Assembly (NCBI GenBank): GCA_949288265.1
Contig: CASEJM010000004.1
Location: 1 to 40,011 of the forward strand
DNA length: 40,011 bases
Direction: 5' to 3'
DNA from: an uncultured Pseudomonadota bacterium
GTDB taxonomy: Bacteria > Pseudomonadota > Alphaproteobacteria > Rs-D84
The notes beneath the pieces are model-generated. The model searched no databases and was not told the origin of the DNA. It was given only the letters and a program-made list of their open reading frames with translations. Made by a program: the position numbers and the translations under genes. The first letter of the stretch is position 1. Every line of letters starts with the position of its first letter. Shown in pieces: positions 8,201-16,609 of this stretch.

Positions 8201-10227
8201 ACGCTTAAAGACCCTACGTTTGCATCATCTGCCACTATACCAACCGTTGCCCCATTAGAAGCAGAAAGCGCACCATTTACCGTCAATTGTTGCGAAGAAT
8301 CAGTAGCAAAAGTTAACTTATTATTAGCACCTTTTACAACTACACCTTTTCCTACTGTAATAATTTTTCCAGCCAAAGTTACATTATAAGAATTACCACT
8401 TTGTTCTGCACTTATATTACCACCGATATTTAACACATCTTCTGAAGACATAATGAACTGTTGTGGTCCAGACGCATCTACATAAACATCACCCTTACCT
8501 GGCGTACTTGAGGTTCCCCCAACGTTAAAATCATTATTAATTTGGATAGTTTGTCCCGCCGTCACAGAATACGTTGAATTATTTATATTCATCGTACCGC
8601 TAGTAACACTTAACGCACCGTCTATATTAACACCACCTTTTAAAGTATTGATACTTAGCAAACCACCATTAACAGCAACAGCACCTATCTGCATAGCCCC
8701 ATTATTCGTATCAGAACCTTGTACGGTCGTTGTACCATCAGCATTTTTCAGGTAACCACTAATTTCAATATCTTTCGCATTTATATATGTTGTTCCAGAA
8801 ATGTTCGTTATATCTTTGGCTGTTATTTTACCAATAGCATTGGTATAAGCCGTAATACTTAAATTTCCACCATTATTAGACGCACTTTGCATTTGCACCT
8901 GGGCACCGTTTAAGTCCATCGTTCCATAATTTGATACATCTCCGCCGATATCTAATTCTGCCCTAGAAGCTATACTTGTTTCAGAATTTGCACGACCGAT
9001 AACGGCCTCGGTAATTTTTATTCCGGCACCTTCTTGATCGGTTGCATTAATAATTAAAGATTTACCAGAATTAGTTATGCTGCCATTAATAGATAATTCT
9101 GTCGCGATAAGAGACATATTGGCATCTGTATTATAAACGACATTAGAATCTACATCATTCCCCACACCATTTATAACATTGCTATTAATTTCTAAACCGC
9201 TTTTGGTAATAGTTAAGGCAAATTCTTCTAATTTATTCGAGAACACATTTAACCACATATCTGGATTTGTTTTTTCCCCGAATACCAAAGTCCCCGTAGT
9301 TAAAGAGAACTTATTCTTACTATTCATAGCACTTAAATCAAAACCGTAGCTAAGATTTGTCTCGTTTTCTACGTTGATTACTAAGTTACCAGAATTCGCA
9401 AAAGATCCCTCTTCCGCATTTCCGCCTTTTACTATCAAATTATTGGCGGATAAATACATTCCCTCTTTCTCGGAATATACATCCGAATCGTTTTTGATGG
9501 AACCTTTAACATAAACGTCCCCATCAACATCTATGGTCATCTTAGAGTTAGAATTATATATAGAACCATTATTAACATCTAAATTACCCGTAGAAGAAAT
9601 TGTCATATCACCGGCAAAATCACCGTTTTCAATATCACCGTTTTCAACCGTAATAGACCCTGCTGTAAAATTAGCTGTTCCGGTACTATTATTAGAAAAA
9701 CTTCCGATAGTGGCCGCATCAGCAACTTTTATATTCGTATTACCTGTATTGTTAAGGCTAATTGCACCTGTTGACATAGAATTAGCACTTAAAGAAAAAC
9801 CATTATTGATAACCGTCCCATTTGTTACCGAAAAATTATTTGCATTACTTATCACCAATTCGCCCAAAGCATTAATATTATTTTGCACAGTGACGTTTAT
9901 GGTAACAGGTTCAGTTGCAGACCCTTCAGAATACGGAGCCAATGCTAGATAATACCCATCATTTACAAATAGCTGATTAGAAATAGTAATATCTTCGTCT
10001 GAACGAACGGTAAATTTTCCACCTAAAAATGTACCGGCATTAAAATTACCGTCATCCTCCATTCCCGGCTCTATTTGTATACCAATATTCATATTGGTAA
10101 CGTTTATCGCCTCACCCTGTGGGGTGATATAACCTTCTAAAGGTTCTGTTTCAGTACCATTAACAACAAAGGCTTGCGCCCCAAACGGGGCCAAGCACAA
10201 CATAAAAAATATTGTCTTTTTCATCAT
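5290..10227 (-). CDS. Very large autotransporter with C-terminal beta-barrel
   Basis: About 1645 residues. An N-terminal Sec signal peptide (MKKTIFFMLCLAPFGAQA) precedes a passenger of about 1200 residues built of short Asn/Gly/Thr/Ser-rich strands (patterns like GDISNxGxLxxN), as expected for a right-handed beta-helix displayed outside the cell. Near residue 1212 a DTDGDGVADS segment resembles a calcium-binding loop. About 1290-1355 is Met/Arg/Glu-rich and helical, probably the linker that threads the pore. About 1360 to the end is the barrel, closing with ISGSYRF (terminal Phe). The frame opens at a TTG (10245), but the ATG at 10227 is preferred because GGAAAG lies 10 bases upstream; ATG 10224 is also possible. 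Surface adhesion is the likely role by analogy, but no specific ligand motif was seen. It is divergent from eno. Confidence 0.88.
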   Translation of the reverse strand: MMKKTIFFMLCLAPFGAQAFVVNGTETEPLEGYITPQGEAINVTNMNIGIQIEPGMEDDGNFNAGTFLGGKFTVRSDEDITISNQLFVNDGYYLALAPYSEGSATEPVTINVTVQNNINALGELVISNANNFSVTNGTVINNGFSLSANSMSTGAISLNNTGNTNIKVADAATIGSFSNNSTGTANFTAGSITVENGDIENGDFAGDMTISSTGNLDVNNGSIYNSNSKMTIDVDGDVYVKGSIKNDSDVYSEKEGMYLSANNLIVKGGNAEEGSFANSGNLVINVENETNLSYGFDLSAMNSKNKFSLTTGTLVFGEKTNPDMWLNVFSNKLEEFALTITKSGLEINSNVINGVGNDVDSNVVYNTDANMSLIATELSINGSITNSGKSLIINATDQEGAGIKITEAVIGRANSETSIASRAELDIGGDVSNYGTMDLNGAQVQMQSASNNGGNLSITAYTNAIGKITAKDITNISGTTYINAKDIEISGYLKNADGTTTVQGSDTNNGAMQIGAVAVNGGLLSINTLKGGVNIDGALSVTSGTMNINNSTYSVTAGQTIQINNDFNVGGTSSTPGKGDVYVDASGPQQFIMSSEDVLNIGGNISAEQSGNSYNVTLAGKIITVGKGVVVKGANNKLTFATDSSQQLTVNGALSASNGATVGIVADDANVGSLSVDEKSTLLASGTQITATEGGTEGGIDIGNGIWFNASKISSKPTSGLIVEGTDNLTLKSDKADVKVGGPVDLGAANTLSLEAGNSISVGGMINAAGTLNLIANSNSVILPNISIAGLNILNGGKVNVNSDVDSVYMGSSGAVSVNGDVIQGIPTSTQAGALNLLANDIKFAGTSLNVSGNYYANSGTAIFDFSDAVVLGDGDNGNISNGNINVADGADVTFGAASFMAKNISNSGSLTINSDKGINLALITNTGVLSLDSGAGMTNVDNFASGNLGTVTLKGKGLNSKENFTTQNAMLYQNYSGLLEPGTVNVVSDDYTITATNFEVAGIDQVSGKMQINASTVNVSGDIMASDLRFAKNQADTWIDATIEGTVSGGVDFWGIKSLDIVNGSYVFNNDSDLWAAIMPKNTSKYWSEIKASETNKIGEIINQEGGEALITVGDKFVSNISGIWNETATTKPQVGITLFDTVDQGSAIWLLHANNGISVTEEFEKLRNLDVQFCNADGTICVSYLDTLNKPGFGEYNGSDDKLPIYISERDTDGDGVADSLYIVFDPSFGGPVEVFKIQPIVGVTEPHTKGEYVSAGALDDLIAGQLLNTKFFNGTPIELIPQIFKGTNLSQMADELYDRMEYYNMTGDGTGLARFSRLFQARELEQIAGNIVLNEHTNFRDFEDRMFDEFIWNRNRSLKKAWLDVDYGMFFQNVSDGKHADGQRFNIAGGFDWQNSETTILGLTARVSNSSSDNSDTVDLGYLPKQSLLTNVDMTVDDLNIGLGGYLMKILGEKTRLYGNAFLDIHLLDISRDQALVDHIDGSGTAFSLISEWGLLHDWLNQYIVGNMYARVGYNFGFDVTEHAAGQDYMDMQSDGYLILTPGYSLTAQKRIYPSSWFQIRPYASIGVEYDVLGAPDYVKYKFALAHTYTKYDVDIDPLWANIGGGIEFLSVTGIQVGLDYRYQYNDSIQLHNIKISGSYRF

Positions 10228-10328
10228 ATTTCTATTTCTTTCCAACCAATTTTATGATTATATTATTGCACAATTCGTCGAATAACACAAGACGGAACTA
10301 TAAAATAAATTAATTATTTTAGGAATAA

Positions 10329-11603
<1,275 letters not shown>

Positions 11604-11618
11604 CAAAGAAACAAAACA

Positions 11619-11825
11619 ATGATCGCAACTTTTAACATTTTGCTTACAATAAAATACATACTAGCAGTAATGATTATTGTAATGATAATCCTTATGCCGG
11701 CTTGGCTTGCAAGTCAAACAGGAAAAAGTAAGCAAGACTCGATTCTTGTACGTTTAGGCAGTTGGCTTTTCCTTTGGACTGGTATCGGCTGGTTGTGGTC
11801 ATTGTTTTGGGCCGCAAAAAAATAA
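11619..11825 (+). CDS. Small two-helix membrane protein, superinfection-immunity-like
   Basis: A 68-residue protein with two membrane segments: residues about 7-30 (very hydrophobic, ending MPAWLA) and about 46-64. The second carries LFLWTGIGWLWSLFW, which resembles the conserved GWTGIGW-type motif of the Imm_superinfect/superinfection-immunity small membrane protein family. The connecting loop (SQTGKSKQDS) is polar. It starts 15 bases after eno and shares its terminator, so it is co-transcribed with eno, although its ribosome binding site is weak. The family link is by motif only; immunity to phage is not established, and many such proteins are simply uncharacterised membrane proteins. Confidence 0.65.
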   Translation: MIATFNILLTIKYILAVMIIVMIILMPAWLASQTGKSKQDSILVRLGSWLFLWTGIGWLWSLFWAAKK

Positions 11826-11852
11826 AAAACTCGCTTAAAAGCGAGTTTTTTA
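11824..11852 (+). terminator. eno operon terminator
   Basis: AAAAACTCGCT and AGCGAGTTTTTT form a strong stem with a TAAA loop right after the small membrane-protein gene, ending in a T-run. Confidence 0.85.
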
Positions 11853-11863
11853 TTAACTTGACA

Positions 11864-11888
11864 AAAATTATGGGGGAAAATCCCCCCA
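11864..11888 (-). terminator. Terminator of the 54-residue gene
   Basis: Runs of G (11872-11876) and C (11882-11887) form a GC-only stem around a short A-rich loop. Read on the minus strand it is followed by ATAATTTTTG. It lies about 30 bases beyond the stop codon of the small minus-strand gene. Confidence 0.6.
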
Positions 11889-11919
11889 AAAAACTAAAAT
11901 TACGCAATTATTTATTATT

Positions 11920-12084
11920 TTATTTTTCTAAAGAATCTGATTTTATATCCAATTTGCGTTTTTTCCATTCATTAGCTAAGTTTACAGCTGCAATACCCTT
12001 TTTCAAACCAGCAACGTGCGCCGCATGTCCACTGCTCTGAACAGCCTCAACCCCTTTTAAAATATCTTTTATCTTTTCCGTCAT
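11920..12084 (-). CDS. Small 54-residue soluble protein, unknown function
   Basis: A short gene: MTEKIKDILKGVEAVQ... to ...SDSLEK, stop TAA at 11920-11922. It has AAGAGG 10 bases before its ATG, a near-consensus promoter about 40 bases upstream, and a GC-rich hairpin downstream, so it has all the parts of a separate transcription unit. The product looks largely helical, with an Ala/His-rich middle (SSGHAAHVAGLKKGIAAVNLANEWKKRK) and a basic patch. There is no signal peptide or membrane segment. I recognise no family. The 13-bp inverted repeat around its promoter suggests tight control, possibly by a dimeric repressor. Confidence 0.7.
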   Translation of the reverse strand: MTEKIKDILKGVEAVQSSGHAAHVAGLKKGIAAVNLANEWKKRKLDIKSDSLEK

Positions 12085-12120
12085 GTTCTATGCCTCTTTA
12101 CAAACATCTCTCGGATGATT

Positions 12121-12170
12121 GAAATATATACGAATAAATATTTTTTGTCAAGTGTTTTCGTATATATTTC
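12121..12170 (-). promoter_or_regulatory. Strong promoter framed by a perfect 13-bp inverted repeat
   Basis: On the minus strand, TTGACA (12146-12151) and TATATT (12123-12128) are 17 bp apart, a near-perfect sigma70-type promoter for the gene at 12084. GAAATATATACGA (12121-12133) and its exact reverse complement TCGTATATATTTC (12158-12170) flank it: one arm covers the -10 box and the other lies just upstream of the -35 box. The arm centres are 37 bp apart. This is the arrangement of a two-site operator, or of a cruciform. It is not a terminator, because the arms are AT-rich and lack a T-tract. Confidence 0.7.
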
Positions 12171-12182
12171 CTATCCGATAAA

Positions 12183-13688
12183 TTATTGTGTACAGCCATA
12201 CATACCGCAGGCAGAATTTTGATTTGGATCAATGTATTCTTCCACTACAGTTACAGGAACCGCTTTTTCTTCGGTATAATGAACTTCTTTGACAACCTTA
12301 ACGCGACGGTTCGCAGCATTAGCAACACCGTCACCGGTCTGAACAGCTAAGTCTTCTTCACCGGCAGAAACAGCAACTATCTGGCTTGCAGGAATTCCGT
12401 ATTTTATCAACATTTTCTGGACGGCTTCTGCGCGACGACCACCAAGAGCATAGTTATAATCTTTACTTCCCATTGTATCGGTATGACCAACAACAGAAAC
12501 CTTTATATTTTTACTACCTTGCGTAGCCGTAGCCAACTGCTGTATCAATTCTTGATATTCAGGTTTAATCGTCGCCTTATCAAAGTCAAACATTATCTCG
12601 AAAACTTCTTCCATAACATGCTGCTTAGGTTCTAACGGAATTTGTTGTACCTTGATGAAAGTTTTTTCATATGTTTTCTCTGTACTTGCTTGTAATTTAT
12701 CAAGTCTTTCATTTATTGCTGCAAGTTCGGCCCTCATCGCCATCATCATATTGATGAATTCTTCACGAGTAACCAACTCATCACTTACTTGCGGAATTTC
12801 TTCTTTAGCAGCCGGAACGCAATTCACATCCCCTTCATGAGTACATTCTCTTACGCTGCTATCATTAATTGTTTTATCCCCACCATAAATATTCTGATTA
12901 AATACCATCGGCTGAACAGGTACAGGATTTATTAAATGTTCTGGAACATTCACATTATTTACTATTATGACACCTTCACGAGCCTTTCCCATTCCATTCA
13001 TAGCGGCCATATTACGGGTATCAGGATAATACGTCTGCGTTGAAGGTTTACTATTGCGTTCTACAGCATATAAAACTTCCCCATTAGTTGTAACCGTAGT
13101 TTCTGTAGTTTCTGTTTTCGTATTTATTATCTTACCACCCGTACAATCACGTAAAGCAGTCATTGTTTTATAATATCTATCGCGACATTCCTGAGCCGTA
13201 CCAGCCTGCCCACTAGCCGAAGCCGATAACCAGCAATCATACTTTGCCTGTGCCTCTGCGGCCAATTGAGGGTTCGTCATACTTGCATCGTTTTTTAACT
13301 GATCCAGCAGTTCATTATATGCGGTATAAAGTTCAAAAGATTCTTGTTCATTTTCCACAGGCCAATTATCCAAGGTCTCTGGGAATGGAAGTTCACCGCT
13401 AAATGCTGCAATCGCTTTTTGAGCAAAGTATTCACCCATATCTGGGTAACCACTTGTACGAGCATTATAAATAGCATACGAACGATAATTCATAGCCAGC
13501 TGATTTAAAAAGGAATCTTTATGCGGTGCGGAATAGACGTCTAAACTTTCTATATAATCAACAGTTGGCGTCGATGCCAACGCATATTCATCATTGTTAC
13601 TACCTGCGCAAGCCGCCAATACCGCAACAGAAGCAATAGCCAACATACGAGAAACAACAAACAGTGAAATTGAATATTTGTTTTTCAT
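12183..13688 (-). CDS. OmpA-domain peptidoglycan-binding lipoprotein
   Basis: A 501-residue lipoprotein. The signal sequence ends in lipobox VLAAC, predicting an outer-membrane lipid anchor. An alpha-helical N-terminal domain (about 40-190) with several Cys is followed by a low-complexity middle, a coiled coil (about 305-345, EEFINMMMAMRAELAAINERLDKLQ) and a C-terminal OmpA/Pal domain (about 361-467). That domain has FDFDKATIKPEY, GHTDTMGSKDYNYALGGRRA and the NRRV motif; its Asp and Arg bind diaminopimelate in the family. A short Cys-containing tail follows. It probably tethers the outer membrane to the cell wall. A TTG at 13691 precedes the ATG at 13688; the ATG is chosen, with AAGGAA upstream. 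Pal proper is much shorter, so this is an OmpA-like lipoprotein rather than pal. Confidence 0.9.
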   Translation of the reverse strand: MKNKYSISLFVVSRMLAIASVAVLAACAGSNNDEYALASTPTVDYIESLDVYSAPHKDSFLNQLAMNYRSYAIYNARTSGYPDMGEYFAQKAIAAFSGELPFPETLDNWPVENEQESFELYTAYNELLDQLKNDASMTNPQLAAEAQAKYDCWLSASASGQAGTAQECRDRYYKTMTALRDCTGGKIINTKTETTETTVTTNGEVLYAVERNSKPSTQTYYPDTRNMAAMNGMGKAREGVIIVNNVNVPEHLINPVPVQPMVFNQNIYGGDKTINDSSVRECTHEGDVNCVPAAKEEIPQVSDELVTREEFINMMMAMRAELAAINERLDKLQASTEKTYEKTFIKVQQIPLEPKQHVMEEVFEIMFDFDKATIKPEYQELIQQLATATQGSKNIKVSVVGHTDTMGSKDYNYALGGRRAEAVQKMLIKYGIPASQIVAVSAGEEDLAVQTGDGVANAANRRVKVVKEVHYTEEKAVPVTVVEEYIDPNQNSACGMYGCTQ

Positions 13689-13715
13689 CAAAAATTCCTT
13701 TTTATAATCTACTTT

Positions 13716-13744
13716 ATTATACGTTTTTTTGACATATGAGTAAA
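13716..13744 (-). promoter_or_regulatory. Promoter of the OmpA-domain lipoprotein gene
   Basis: TTTACT (13739-13744) and TATAAT (13716-13721) have a 17-bp spacer on the minus strand, about 28 bases before the ATG at 13688. Confidence 0.6.
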
Positions 13745-13785
13745 GCGAAAAAGTAGCGAATCAGAACACCTAAATTCGGTAAATT

Positions 13786-14604
13786 TTATTTACTGAACAA
13801 AGATGTTGCAAACGCACCAATCGTACCAACAGAACCACCTAAACCATTAGAGTTTGTTATACCGCTAACCGCTTCCATAATAGATCCTGTATTTGTAGGT
13901 TCCCCTATAGAATTAATCGTATCCTTCAAGAATTCACCCCACATTTCACGTTTCTTTGCATTCAAACGCGAATAGGAACATTGTTCAATTTTACTCATCA
14001 ACGTTCCGGCCATTTTTAATTCAGATGGACTATAATCCGCATCCGTAAAATCCACTAAATTAAATATATCATAAATGTTTGAAACTGTTACTTTATCTTT
14101 ATCAGAACATAAACCACCAGGAGACCCATCAGAACAATATGTTGCTTTACCTACCTTAGGGAATTTTTCCCACGGCATACCTTTATCCCCATCGCTTGCG
14201 AAATAATCATAACAAATCATTTCTTCCATCTCGGTAGATTTATAAAGTTCAACAGCTGTACGATACCCACCAGAGGCCGTTTCACAGCGTTTAATTCCCA
14301 ATCTTTTTTGAACTTCATCTGCTGTCATTACACCTGTTTTTGCCCATTCTTTAACAATATTATCAACAAAATTTATTTCCTGTGTACTTGGTATACACTC
14401 TGCGGTTAATTCTTTTTGTTTTGCGCTTAATTGTTGAACATTGCTAATCAAACCCAACACCGTCGGCAACAAGCTGCTTACCGTAGTAGAAGACGAAGAC
14501 TCTTGTGCCGCAACAGGCGCGGCCTTATTTATTGTAACAGCAGACGCCGGCGTTCCGCTTACGCACACCAAAGCCCCAATAAAAAATAGTAAAATTCTTT
14601 TCAT
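13786..14604 (-). CDS. Secreted protein of unknown function
   Basis: A 272-residue protein with a clear Sec signal peptide (residues 1-22, ending TPASA). The mature part begins with a Ser/Thr/Ala-rich segment, then a helical region (LLPTVLGLISNVQQLSAKQKELTAEC), and a Cys-containing core with about eight Cys, including ICYDYFAS, ATYCSDGSPGGLCSDKD and EQCSYSRLNAKKREMW. The C-terminus is Gly/Ser/Asn-rich and ends hydrophobic (GAFATSLFSK). I recognise no enzyme motif. It is probably periplasmic or outer-membrane-associated. A purine-rich AAGAGAG touches the ATG. The next gene on the strand (OmpA-like) has its own promoter, so this appears to be an independent unit, divergent from lptC. Confidence 0.75.
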   Translation of the reverse strand: MKRILLFFIGALVCVSGTPASAVTINKAAPVAAQESSSSTTVSSLLPTVLGLISNVQQLSAKQKELTAECIPSTQEINFVDNIVKEWAKTGVMTADEVQKRLGIKRCETASGGYRTAVELYKSTEMEEMICYDYFASDGDKGMPWEKFPKVGKATYCSDGSPGGLCSDKDKVTVSNIYDIFNLVDFTDADYSPSELKMAGTLMSKIEQCSYSRLNAKKREMWGEFLKDTINSIGEPTNTGSIMEAVSGITNSNGLGGSVGTIGAFATSLFSK

Positions 14605-14618
14605 CTCTCTTGGGATGA

Positions 14619-14647
14619 ATTATAACATAAAAAAAAATTATAATAAA
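14619..14647 (-). promoter_or_regulatory. Candidate promoter of the secreted-protein gene at 14604
   Basis: TATAAT (minus strand, 14619-14624) has TTTATT (14642-14647) 17 bp upstream. The predicted leader is only about 8-10 bases and consists mostly of the purine-rich ribosome binding site. Confidence 0.45.
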
Positions 14648-14655
14648 TATAAAAA

Positions 14656-14684
14656 TTGCTTTTTAGTTCTATTCGCGGTAAACT
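14656..14684 (+). promoter_or_regulatory. Candidate promoter of lptC-lptB
   Basis: TTGCTT (14656-14661) and TAAACT (14679-14684) are spaced by 17 bp. The predicted start is close to 14691, itself a GTG in the lptC frame. Confidence 0.5.
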
Positions 14685-15170
14685 GTGCGCGTGCAAGGAG
14701 ACAAACGAAGTTTCATCATATTCTTTAAGCACAGACGATTAAAGCGTCTGTGGCAATTTTTCTTTACTGGATGGGGTTTAGTCATGGTGGCGGCATTAAT
14801 TGCTGGTGCTTTATTTACTCGTCAATTATTATGGACTCCGATATCTGCGATAAACATGACCGATATAGTCAGTAATCAATTTAAAATGTCAAATGCGGCA
14901 TTTTTCGGAACGGACTCCAACGGAGAACCTTTTTATATACAGGCGGCAAGCGGTCGACAAGAATACGATAGGCCTAACATAATCTTATTGGATAAAGTTT
15001 CTGGAACAACCACCAGAATATCTGACGGTCAAAAAATAACCGACGACATAACAGCAAACAGCGGTGAATATGACCGAATAAAAAAAACAATTATATTAAC
15101 TGATGACGTGCACGTTGATTCAAGTAACGGCGACAAAATTATAACAAATGAATTGGTGATAAAACTATGA
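14685..15170 (+). CDS. lptC: LPS export ABC system periplasmic/bitopic protein LptC
   Basis: Up to 161 residues. A basic N-terminus (KHRRLKRLW) is followed by one membrane anchor (about 24-45, FFTGWGLVMVAALIAGALFT), then a periplasmic beta-rich LptC/OstA-type domain with repeated short strands (FKMSNAAFFGTDSNGEPFYIQA, ANSGEYDRIKKTIILTDDVHV). LptC links the LptB2FG transporter to LptA and passes lipopolysaccharide across the periplasm. The call is firm because lptB follows with an ATGA overlap. The start is uncertain: GTG codons lie at 14685 and 14691, but the only good ribosome-binding-like sequence (AAGGAG, 14695-14700) is inside the frame with no ATG, GTG or TTG at the right distance after it. 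A leaderless GTG at 14691 fits the promoter best. Confidence 0.85.
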   Translation: MRVQGDKRSFIIFFKHRRLKRLWQFFFTGWGLVMVAALIAGALFTRQLLWTPISAINMTDIVSNQFKMSNAAFFGTDSNGEPFYIQAASGRQEYDRPNIILLDKVSGTTTRISDGQKITDDITANSGEYDRIKKTIILTDDVHVDSSNGDKIITNELVIKL

Positions 15171-15895
15171 AACAATCTGTATTACGCGTTCTACATTTAT
15201 CAAAATCATACGGGAAACGTATGGTAATTAATGACATTTCAATGGAAGCTCATCAAGGCGAATCGGTTGGATTATTAGGTCCAAACGGTGCAGGAAAAAC
15301 GACCGCTTTTTATTGCATCACAGGTCAATTAAACGCAACAAGAGGACAAATATTTTTAAATTCTCAGGACATCACTCATCTACCTTTTTACCAGCGTGCT
15401 CGCTTACACATTGGATATCTTCCCCAAGAAAACAGCGTATTTCGTGGATTAACGGTCGAACAAAATATTATGGCAATTCTTGAAGTTGTTGAACCAAGCA
15501 GAAAAAAACGTCATCAAAAGTTAGATGCTTTACTAGACGAATTCTCAATAACGGCTTTACGTCGCAGCCCTGCCACTGCGCTATCTGGTGGTGAACGTCG
15601 TCGCGTAGAAATTGCCCGCGCATTAGCAAACGACCCAAAATTTATATTATTAGACGAACCTTTTGCAGGTATTGACCCGATCGCAGTAAACGAAATTCGT
15701 GATTTAGTGTCCCAATTAAAAAACCGTGGTTTAGGCGTTATCATAACCGACCACAATGTTCGTGAAACATTAGGAATAACAGATCGTAGTTATGTGTTAC
15801 ATGACGGGAAAATATTAAAACATGGCACCACCCCAGAAATTGTTAAAGATGAAATGGTAAAAAAAGTTTATCTTGGGGAAGATTTCGTTATGTAA
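15167..15895 (+). CDS. lptB: LPS export ABC transporter ATP-binding protein LptB
   Basis: A 242-residue ABC ATPase, normal LptB length. Walker A GPNGAGKTT (about 37-45), Q-loop GYLPQENSVF, signature LSGGERRR (about 138-145), Walker B FILLDEPFAGIDP, and the switch His in ITDHNVRET. The PQENSVFRGLTVEQN and DEPFAGIDPIAV stretches are characteristic of LptB. It powers extraction of lipopolysaccharide from the inner membrane together with LptF/LptG, which are not in this window. The ATG overlaps the lptC stop as ATGA, so the two are translationally coupled. A bidirectional terminator shared with carD follows. Confidence 0.96.
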   Translation: MKQSVLRVLHLSKSYGKRMVINDISMEAHQGESVGLLGPNGAGKTTAFYCITGQLNATRGQIFLNSQDITHLPFYQRARLHIGYLPQENSVFRGLTVEQNIMAILEVVEPSRKKRHQKLDALLDEFSITALRRSPATALSGGERRRVEIARALANDPKFILLDEPFAGIDPIAVNEIRDLVSQLKNRGLGVIITDHNVRETLGITDRSYVLHDGKILKHGTTPEIVKDEMVKKVYLGEDFVM

Positions 15896-15923
15896 AAAAA
15901 ACCGCCGCTGGCGGTTTTTTTTT
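15894..15923. terminator. Bidirectional terminator between lptB and carD
   Basis: ACCGCC (15901-15906) and GGCGGT (15910-15915) form the stem with a GCT loop. A7 precedes it and T9 follows, so it can terminate lptB (+) and carD (-); the carD stop codon lies in the T-run. Confidence 0.9.
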
Positions 15924-16488
15924 AAGATTCTTCATCGTCCACATCATCATCTTCATCATCAACATCAACAGCATTCAAATCAATTTCTTTTGGGACACCT
16001 AAAATATCTTCAATTTTCTCGGACGCAGCATCTATATCTATTTTATGCAACACAGCAAATTCTTGAGCCATACGTTCCAAAGCTCGCAAATATAACTGTC
16101 TTGCAGAGAAAGTCATAGTATCCGTTGCATTACGTCGCTGCAAATCGCGTACTACTTCGGCCAGCTTCATTGGATCCCCAGAGTTTATATTCTCTTCGTA
16201 TTGGGCGGCACGACGAGCCCAAATCATACGTTTTGCCCCCGCCTTACCTTTTGCTGAAGATATAGCCTCATCCATTTTTTTGATAGATGTTAAAGGTCGC
16301 AATCCTGAAATTTCTGCACGCTCAACAGGAACACGTAAAGTCATATGATTACGTTCAAAATCAATGACCAACATTTTTATTTTCTGCCCGCCTATAGTTT
16401 GCTCCTCAACGCGCACAAGCTTTCCAACGCCCTGCGTTGGGTAAACAACATACTGACCTGTTTTAAAATCTAATTTCTTACTTGGCAT
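15922..16488 (-). CDS. carD: CarD-family transcriptional regulator
   Basis: A 188-residue regulator that binds RNA polymerase beta and stabilises open promoter complexes in species that have it. The N-terminal RNAP-interaction domain begins KLDFKTGQYVVYPTQGVGKLVRVEEQTIGG and runs to about residue 60. A helical DNA-binding domain follows (about 75-160, with KRMIWARRAAQYEENINSGDP and RDLQRRN). The last about 20 residues are almost entirely Asp/Glu/Val, an acidic tail. A longer frame starts at 16542, but the ATG at 16488 gives the conserved N-terminus and has AAAGG about 11 bases upstream. It is monocistronic, with TATAAT at 16531-16536. Confidence 0.93.
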   Translation of the reverse strand: MPSKKLDFKTGQYVVYPTQGVGKLVRVEEQTIGGQKIKMLVIDFERNHMTLRVPVERAEISGLRPLTSIKKMDEAISSAKGKAGAKRMIWARRAAQYEENINSGDPMKLAEVVRDLQRRNATDTMTFSARQLYLRALERMAQEFAVLHKIDIDAASEKIEDILGVPKEIDLNAVDVDDEDDDVDDEES

Positions 16489-16530
16489 AATCTGGATACC
16501 TTTACAGTTGCCATTCTCTCTGTCCCAAAT

Positions 16531-16558
16531 ATTATAGCACAAAAAACAAGAAAAACAA
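16531..16558 (-). promoter_or_regulatory. carD promoter
   Basis: TATAAT (16531-16536, minus strand) has TTGTTT (16553-16558) 16 bp upstream. It lies about 43 bases before the chosen ATG, downstream of the preceding unit's terminator. Confidence 0.55.
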
Positions 16559-16569
16559 ATGACCTATAT

Positions 16570-16602
16570 AAAAAAATAAAAAACGCCCTTTTCAGAGCGT
16601 TA
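16570..16602 (-). terminator. Terminator of the Cys-rich gene at 16610
   Basis: On the minus strand, AACGCTCT and AGGGCGTT pair with one mismatch around a GAAA loop, followed by a long T-rich tract (complement of 16571-16583). It separates this gene from carD. Confidence 0.75.
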
Positions 16603-16609
16603 AATATCA

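Noticed and set aside
7415-9952. Several plus-strand open frames of 80-140 codons opposite the autotransporter
   Set aside because: They mirror the repetitive Asn/Gly/Thr codons of the passenger; no ribosome binding sites and Pro/Leu/Val-biased composition.
11762-12040. Plus-strand frame of 92 codons after the eno operon
   Set aside because: It starts inside the membrane-protein gene, crosses its terminator, and lies opposite the better supported 54-residue minus-strand gene.
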